Assembly (NCBI GenBank): GCA_016707445.1
Contig: JADJHR010000022.1
Coordinates: 1-8,801, forward strand
Length of the DNA stretch: 8,801 nucleotides
From: Rubrivivax sp.
GTDB taxonomy: Bacteria > Pseudomonadota > Gammaproteobacteria > Burkholderiales > Burkholderiaceae_C
Direction: 5' to 3'
Positions 5,653 through 8,801 of the stretch are shown in pieces. The first letter of the stretch is position 1, and every line of letters starts with the position of its first letter. Made by a program: the position numbers and the translations under genes. Under the pieces are notes generated by a model. That model was not told the origin of the DNA. It was given only the letters and a program-made list of their open reading frames with translations, and made no database searches.

Positions 5653-6191
5653 GTGTCCTCCTCAAAATCACGAACAACCACCTCCAGCACGGCGATCGGC
5701 AGGTGCAAGAAGGCCTGGTGCAACTGGTAGTAGCGAACGCGGGGCGCCGGATCGGCGATGGACCGCCAGACCCGGTGAATGCGCTCGCGGGTAGCGAAGT
5801 CCGGCAGTGGCACCCGACCTGACGGGCGGCACACGCCGAGATCGCGTCGCAACTTCAAGGTCAACTTGCGCCGGATCTTGAAAAGCGCGCTCATCAGGCG
5901 CGTCGATGCGCCCTGCCGAATGAAATACGCCTCCAGCGCCTTGGCCTCCTTGACCAGCGCAACGGCGCGCAAACCCGCCTGCAGTGCCTCGCCGTCCAGG
6001 GAGATGCCGATAGTCAGCGTGCGCATCGCCGCCAAACGATTGAGGTCGAGCGCCGACAGTTGTCGTAATCGATCAAGTTGGTCGTTGCCGATGCCGACCG
6101 CATCAAGTTCGTCCGGCCGCGCCTCTGCCAGGCGCGTCGTGACGTGGCCCAGCAGCACGAGACGGACCTGGGTGTCGTGAAGCGGCAGCAT
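5649..6191 (-). CDS. DUF2857 (STY4526-like) ICE protein
   Basis: A 180-residue protein resembling the DUF2857 family, a constant member of the parB-STY4528 stretch in SPI-7/PFGI-1-like elements. The visible pattern is an N-terminal helix VRLVLLGHVTTRLAEARP, an LDRLRQLSALDLNRLAAM segment, a central helix-rich part ending AYFIRQGASTRLMSALF, and a basic IRRKLTLKLRRDLG region. The end is a helical YYQLHQAFLHLPIAVLE stretch. The basic central patch suggests nucleic-acid contact, but no function is established. The start ATG at 6191 overlaps the parB stop as TGATG, and a G-rich ribosome binding site lies just upstream. The stop overlaps the next gene in ATGA. The length and unbroken frame look normal for the family. 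Confidence 0.85.
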   Translation of the reverse strand: MLPLHDTQVRLVLLGHVTTRLAEARPDELDAVGIGNDQLDRLRQLSALDLNRLAAMRTLTIGISLDGEALQAGLRAVALVKEAKALEAYFIRQGASTRLMSALFKIRRKLTLKLRRDLGVCRPSGRVPLPDFATRERIHRVWRSIADPAPRVRYYQLHQAFLHLPIAVLEVVVRDFEEDT

Positions 6192-7549
6192 CAGACCCCC
6201 TCAGCAGCGTTTGCCTCGCCGCCGGCGGCATTGGGTCCACCTTCGGGACTGCGGGCCCGCCTGAGGCACGCCAGAACCTCCCAAAAGGCCGTCGCAGATG
6301 CATCGGCAGGGTCCGCCAGCCAGAAGATGAACTCCGGGTCGAGTGGCACGGGCGGGAGTGCTTGTGCATCGACCTGGCCGCTGAGGCCAGCAAGAAGCCA
6401 CCGCGCACGTTGTTGCGCCAGCGGTGCATTACCCTGCGCCGGACTGGCCGCAAGGCGGAATCCAGCAGCCGACGCAGGGGCGGGTTCAACACAGTCGCCG
6501 AGGCCCGCGGCATCGGCGAAAAACGTCGCCGAATGATCCGGCCGTGGCTTCGGTACCGGCCACAAGACCATCACCCTGCCCTCCCCGCGCTACTGTTGGG
6601 TGCAGGCCTTCGCGCAAAGCATCAACGGTTTCACCAAGGTGCGCGGCCATCGCCGCCTCACACGCCTCGCAGGTCGCGGCCACACTGAACTCGCCGGTGT
6701 GCGGGTATCGATCTGCGATCACCCGGAAAACCGGCTCGAAAACAGATGCGTACAGTTCATCCTCGGATGACGGCTTACGCGCCAGCGCATAGCGCTTGAG
6801 TGCGTTGAGCCGGGGCTGCAGGGTCTTGACGTCCAGCCCGGCCAGGCCCACCACCGCCTCGCCCAAGGTGCGCAGCCGCTCGCAGGCAAACAGGTAGTGC
6901 CCGAGCGTCGCCGTATTGACGGCCAGGCCGACAGCATGCAAAGCGTCCTCCAGCGGGCGCAGCGCCAGGGTCCTTCCCTGCTCGGCTTCCAGGCGCTGTT
7001 TGAGTGCGACGATTCCGGTGGCCTTGTCCCAGAAGCTCATCTCGCCGCGCTGCTCGTTTTCGACAAGGTGGGCGGACAGGACATGGCTCTCCGAGCGCCA
7101 CGGCCGAAACAACACCACGAGTTGGCGGTAGCGCGGGTCCCGGGTCTCGGACCACAGTTGCTGCAGCACGAGCAGCCGGGTGTTGCCGCCGGCCTCGATG
7201 ATGAAGTGCGACTCGCCCGGTCGGCGGGTCACCGTCAATGGGGAGCGCAGGCCGCTGGTGCGGATCGACTCCTTGATGTCGTCGAACTTGGCATTCGTCG
7301 ACCGGCGCGGGTTGTTCTCGTAGGGCCGGATGTCGTCGACCGTCAGCTCGATCTGTTGTTCGAACTGATCGCGGGCCCCCGCGCATCCGGCCCGCCCGGC
7401 AGATCGCGTGCGTTGTTGCCCGGGTTGCCGACCTGCAGCGACTGCGCCACCAACAGGCGGCGCGCATCGACGGAGGCCTTCGGGTGCACTGGAGTACCTG
7501 CCTGCGGCGCAATGTGGTGTTCGCCATTGGCAACTCCCTGCGCGCTCAT
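6191..7549 (-). CDS. parB: ICE-class ParB partition protein, two frameshifts
   Basis: A centromere-binding partner of ParA, about 452 residues if read across two apparent indels. The N-terminus (7549 to about 7380) starts MSAQGVANGEHH and overlaps the parA stop in ATGA. A missing base in a five-C run (7376-7380) moves the frame to the ParB/sulfiredoxin-like core: ELTVDDIRPYENNPRR, then IKESIRTSGLRSPLTVTRRPG, a GGNTRL motif typical of the PFGI-1 ParB class, and SAHLVENEQRG. An extra base between about 6520 and 6589 returns it to the first frame for a C-terminal part containing FFADAAGLGDCVEP and PEFIFWLADP, which ends in TGATG with the DUF2857 start. The total length is a multiple of three because the shifts cancel. 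Without repair, translation stops after about 68 residues at 7343. Confidence 0.85.
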
Positions 7550-8391
7550 GTCGACCGCTCCGACACATGCACCGTATCGGCGTACACGCCCCGCAGACTC
7601 GGAATGAGTTCCCACACAAGCTGGTGCATGACGGCACTGGCGCTCGGCATGACGCCCGCATGCCGGCGTTCATGCCGATGCACCGGTACGCGCAGCGTCG
7701 CGGCCTCCTTGTAGGCCTTGGCGTGGGGCACCACGGTGTCGAGCACTGACACCCGGTCCTTGAACCGGGCGAAGTCCTCTCGGATCCCGCTGGCGATCAG
7801 GCGGGCATCGACCGTGCGGTCCTGTCGGTAGATCACGGCCTTGACCGGTCCCAGGGTGGCACCGAGCGCGCTCCCCGGCTCCAAGCGTTCGAGCAACTCC
7901 ATCGTGCCGTCCTTGAACTCGCGCGCCGAGAGAATCTCCGGCGTGATCGGCGACACCAGGATGTCGGCGGCCATGAGCGCGGCGTCCTGCAAGGGCCCGA
8001 TGGCCCCCTGGGTGTCGATCAGCACGCAGTCGTAGTGCTCAGCCACCGCCGGAGACTGCAGCGCGAACCGCAGGCGAAACCCGCGGTCGATCCGGTTGAG
8101 CAGCCAGTTGGGCAGGTGGCCTTCCGGGTCATCCGATACCACGATGTGCAGGTTCGGGTACACCGTCTGCGTGATGCACGAGGCAGTCACCTGGCCACGA
8201 ACGATGACCTCGGTCAAGCCGGCCACCGGCGTCCGCTTGACCAGGGGAAAGTATTTGGAGAGCGACGGCTGGACGTCCGCGTCGATCAGCAGCACGCGCA
8301 GGCCCATGTCGGCCAGCAGCGCGCCCAGGTTGGCAGTGAGCGTCGTCTTGCCGACGCCACCCTTGGTACTTGTGATGGTGAACTTGATCAT
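7546..8391 (-). CDS. parA: ParA-family partition ATPase
   Basis: A 281-residue Walker-type ATPase that, with ParB, segregates the excised or replicating element. The deviant Walker A motif KGGVGKTT is at residues 10-17, including the ParA signature lysine K10. The A' motif LLIDADVQPS is at 34-43, and Walker B VLIDTQG at 123-129. The protein starts directly at the P-loop with no N-terminal DNA-binding domain, as in ICE and small-plasmid ParA proteins. The C-terminal half has VKAVIYRQDRTVDARL and VLDTVVPHAKAYKEA, typical of the family. The start at 8391 has AAGGA a few bases upstream and lies 34 bases after the sigma-like gene. It is coupled to parB by an ATGA overlap. No dnaB gene separates parA and parB, though some related elements have one there. 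Confidence 0.95.
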   Translation of the reverse strand: MIKFTITSTKGGVGKTTLTANLGALLADMGLRVLLIDADVQPSLSKYFPLVKRTPVAGLTEVIVRGQVTASCITQTVYPNLHIVVSDDPEGHLPNWLLNRIDRGFRLRFALQSPAVAEHYDCVLIDTQGAIGPLQDAALMAADILVSPITPEILSAREFKDGTMELLERLEPGSALGATLGPVKAVIYRQDRTVDARLIASGIREDFARFKDRVSVLDTVVPHAKAYKEAATLRVPVHRHERRHAGVMPSASAVMHQLVWELIPSLRGVYADTVHVSERST

Positions 8392-8425
8392 CGATTCCTT
8401 GATTTATTGAGGCCCTCCATTCCTG

Positions 8426-8801
8426 TTACGTAATCCGCGTAAAAAGTGTCGGCTTATCCCTCAAATAAATTTCCAGCCCATGGTCTGCAAAGAGCTTGCG
8501 GATGCGGTTGATCTCCTCATACAGCGTGCCGCGCGGGATCCCGAGGTGCTCGGCGGCGGCCTTGACCGACATGCCCTCCTCGCCCAGCATCAGACACAGA
8601 CGCTGCTGGGCAGGCGTCAAATGCGCGCAGGTGCGCAACAGGTCCAGGTGCATGTGGTGGTGGGTTTCGCCATCGCCGGCAGAGTCCCGGGACTGCGATA
8701 CATCCAGCAGTTCAGCCAGCGTCATCCCGTCATCGGACCCATCGATGCTGGCGTCGAGTGAAGGCGTGTCCAGATCACCTGATCGCTTATCAGTGCCCGC
8801 T
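8426..8801 (-). CDS. Sigma-70-like factor, C-terminal part, cut by window edge
   Basis: The frame is open from the stop at 8426 to the right edge, so the 5' end lies outside the window; an ATG at 8725 is internal. The readable 125 residues begin with a linker, SLDASIDGSDDGMTLAELLD, that matches the acidic stretch before region 4 in sigma-70 proteins (compare S-L-x-x-P-I-G-D-D...LGD). Then come LTPAQQRLCLMLGEEGMS and the helix-turn-helix VKAAAEHLGIPRGTLYEEIN of a region-4-like domain. The tail, FADHGLEIYLRDKPTLFTRIT, is unusual for a sigma factor. It precedes parA by 34 bases and may be in the same operon. Whether regions 2 and 3 exist upstream cannot be seen; a sigma-like regulator lacking them is the alternative. 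Confidence 0.65.
   Translation of the reverse strand, partial: AGTDKRSGDLDTPSLDASIDGSDDGMTLAELLDVSQSRDSAGDGETHHHMHLDLLRTCAHLTPAQQRLCLMLGEEGMSVKAAAEHLGIPRGTLYEEINRIRKLFADHGLEIYLRDKPTLFTRIT

Noticed and set aside
4751..5794. 347-codon open frame on the plus strand
   Set aside because: It is antisense to the STY4528, small winged-helix and DUF2857 genes and reads as low-information arginine/proline-rich sequence.
7371..7385. Programmed ribosomal frameshift in parB
   Set aside because: A minus-one slip on the G run is conceivable, but the preceding codon would pair poorly, no downstream structure is evident, and a second opposite shift would also be needed.
7550..7673. Upstream extension of the ParB core frame (MNAGMRAS...)
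   Set aside because: It is a shifted reading of the parA 3' end, rich in cysteine and arginine. The real ParB N-terminus is in the frame starting at 7549.
8426..8433. TTACGTAA palindrome before parA as a possible parS site
   Set aside because: It is a single eight-base palindrome containing the sigma-gene stop codon, with no second copy or longer symmetry to support a ParB site.
8723..8725. ATG at 8725 as start of the sigma-like gene
   Set aside because: The frame is open upstream to the edge and already encodes a sigma-linker-like sequence before this codon, with no ribosome binding site next to it.

Overview
The window looks like part of the replication and partition module of an integrative and conjugative element (ICE) of the PFGI-1/SPI-7/ICEclc-like superfamily. 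The base composition is GC-rich, and the codon use and protein style suggest a proteobacterial host, most likely beta- or gammaproteobacterial (Burkholderiales-like is a guess). The diagnostic genes, recognised from protein sequence, are ParA and the ICE-class ParB, DUF2857 (STY4526-like), the STY4528-family replication protein, the TIGR03761-family ICE protein, the STY4534-family (DUF3577) replication protein, an ICE-type RadC and a DUF932 protein. No tRNA, rRNA, CRISPR array, integrase or transposase is visible.

Every supported gene is on the minus strand, so transcription runs from high to low coordinates. In transcription order the genes are: the C-terminal part of a sigma-70-like factor running off the right edge (8426-8801); parA (7546-8391); parB (6191-7549, two apparent frameshifts); a DUF2857 gene (5649-6191); a small winged-helix-like gene (5278-5652); an STY4528-family gene (3845-5281); a TIGR03761-family gene (2998-3788, one frameshift); an unrecognised 148-residue gene (2533-2979); an STY4534-family gene (1966-2406); radC (1268-1878, one frameshift); a Rho-independent terminator (1152-1180); and a DUF932 gene (5-1081). 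From parA to the STY4528 gene the neighbours are coupled by overlapping stop and start codons (ATGA, TGATG, ATGA, GTGA), which is typical of one co-translated operon. Below that point, gaps appear that carry GC-rich hairpins and strong ribosome binding sites.

Functionally the block would maintain the excised element. ParA/ParB would segregate it, the STY4528, DUF2857, TIGR03761 and STY4534 proteins are ICE replication or maintenance proteins of poorly known biochemistry, and RadC and DUF932 are accessory proteins common on such elements.

The most interesting signals are three. First, an AT-rich, repeat-bearing island lies inside the STY4528 coding region, with two 15-bp direct repeats 23 bp apart and a third 12-bp match at the gene's 3' end. 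It resembles an intragenic replication origin. Second, the same roughly 100-residue winged-helix-like domain occurs three times in a row across two adjacent genes. Third, GC-rich hairpins recur in the leaders of the three downstream genes. Four single-base frameshifts in three conserved genes mean either a low-accuracy assembly or a decaying element. This should be settled before any gene here is called functional.
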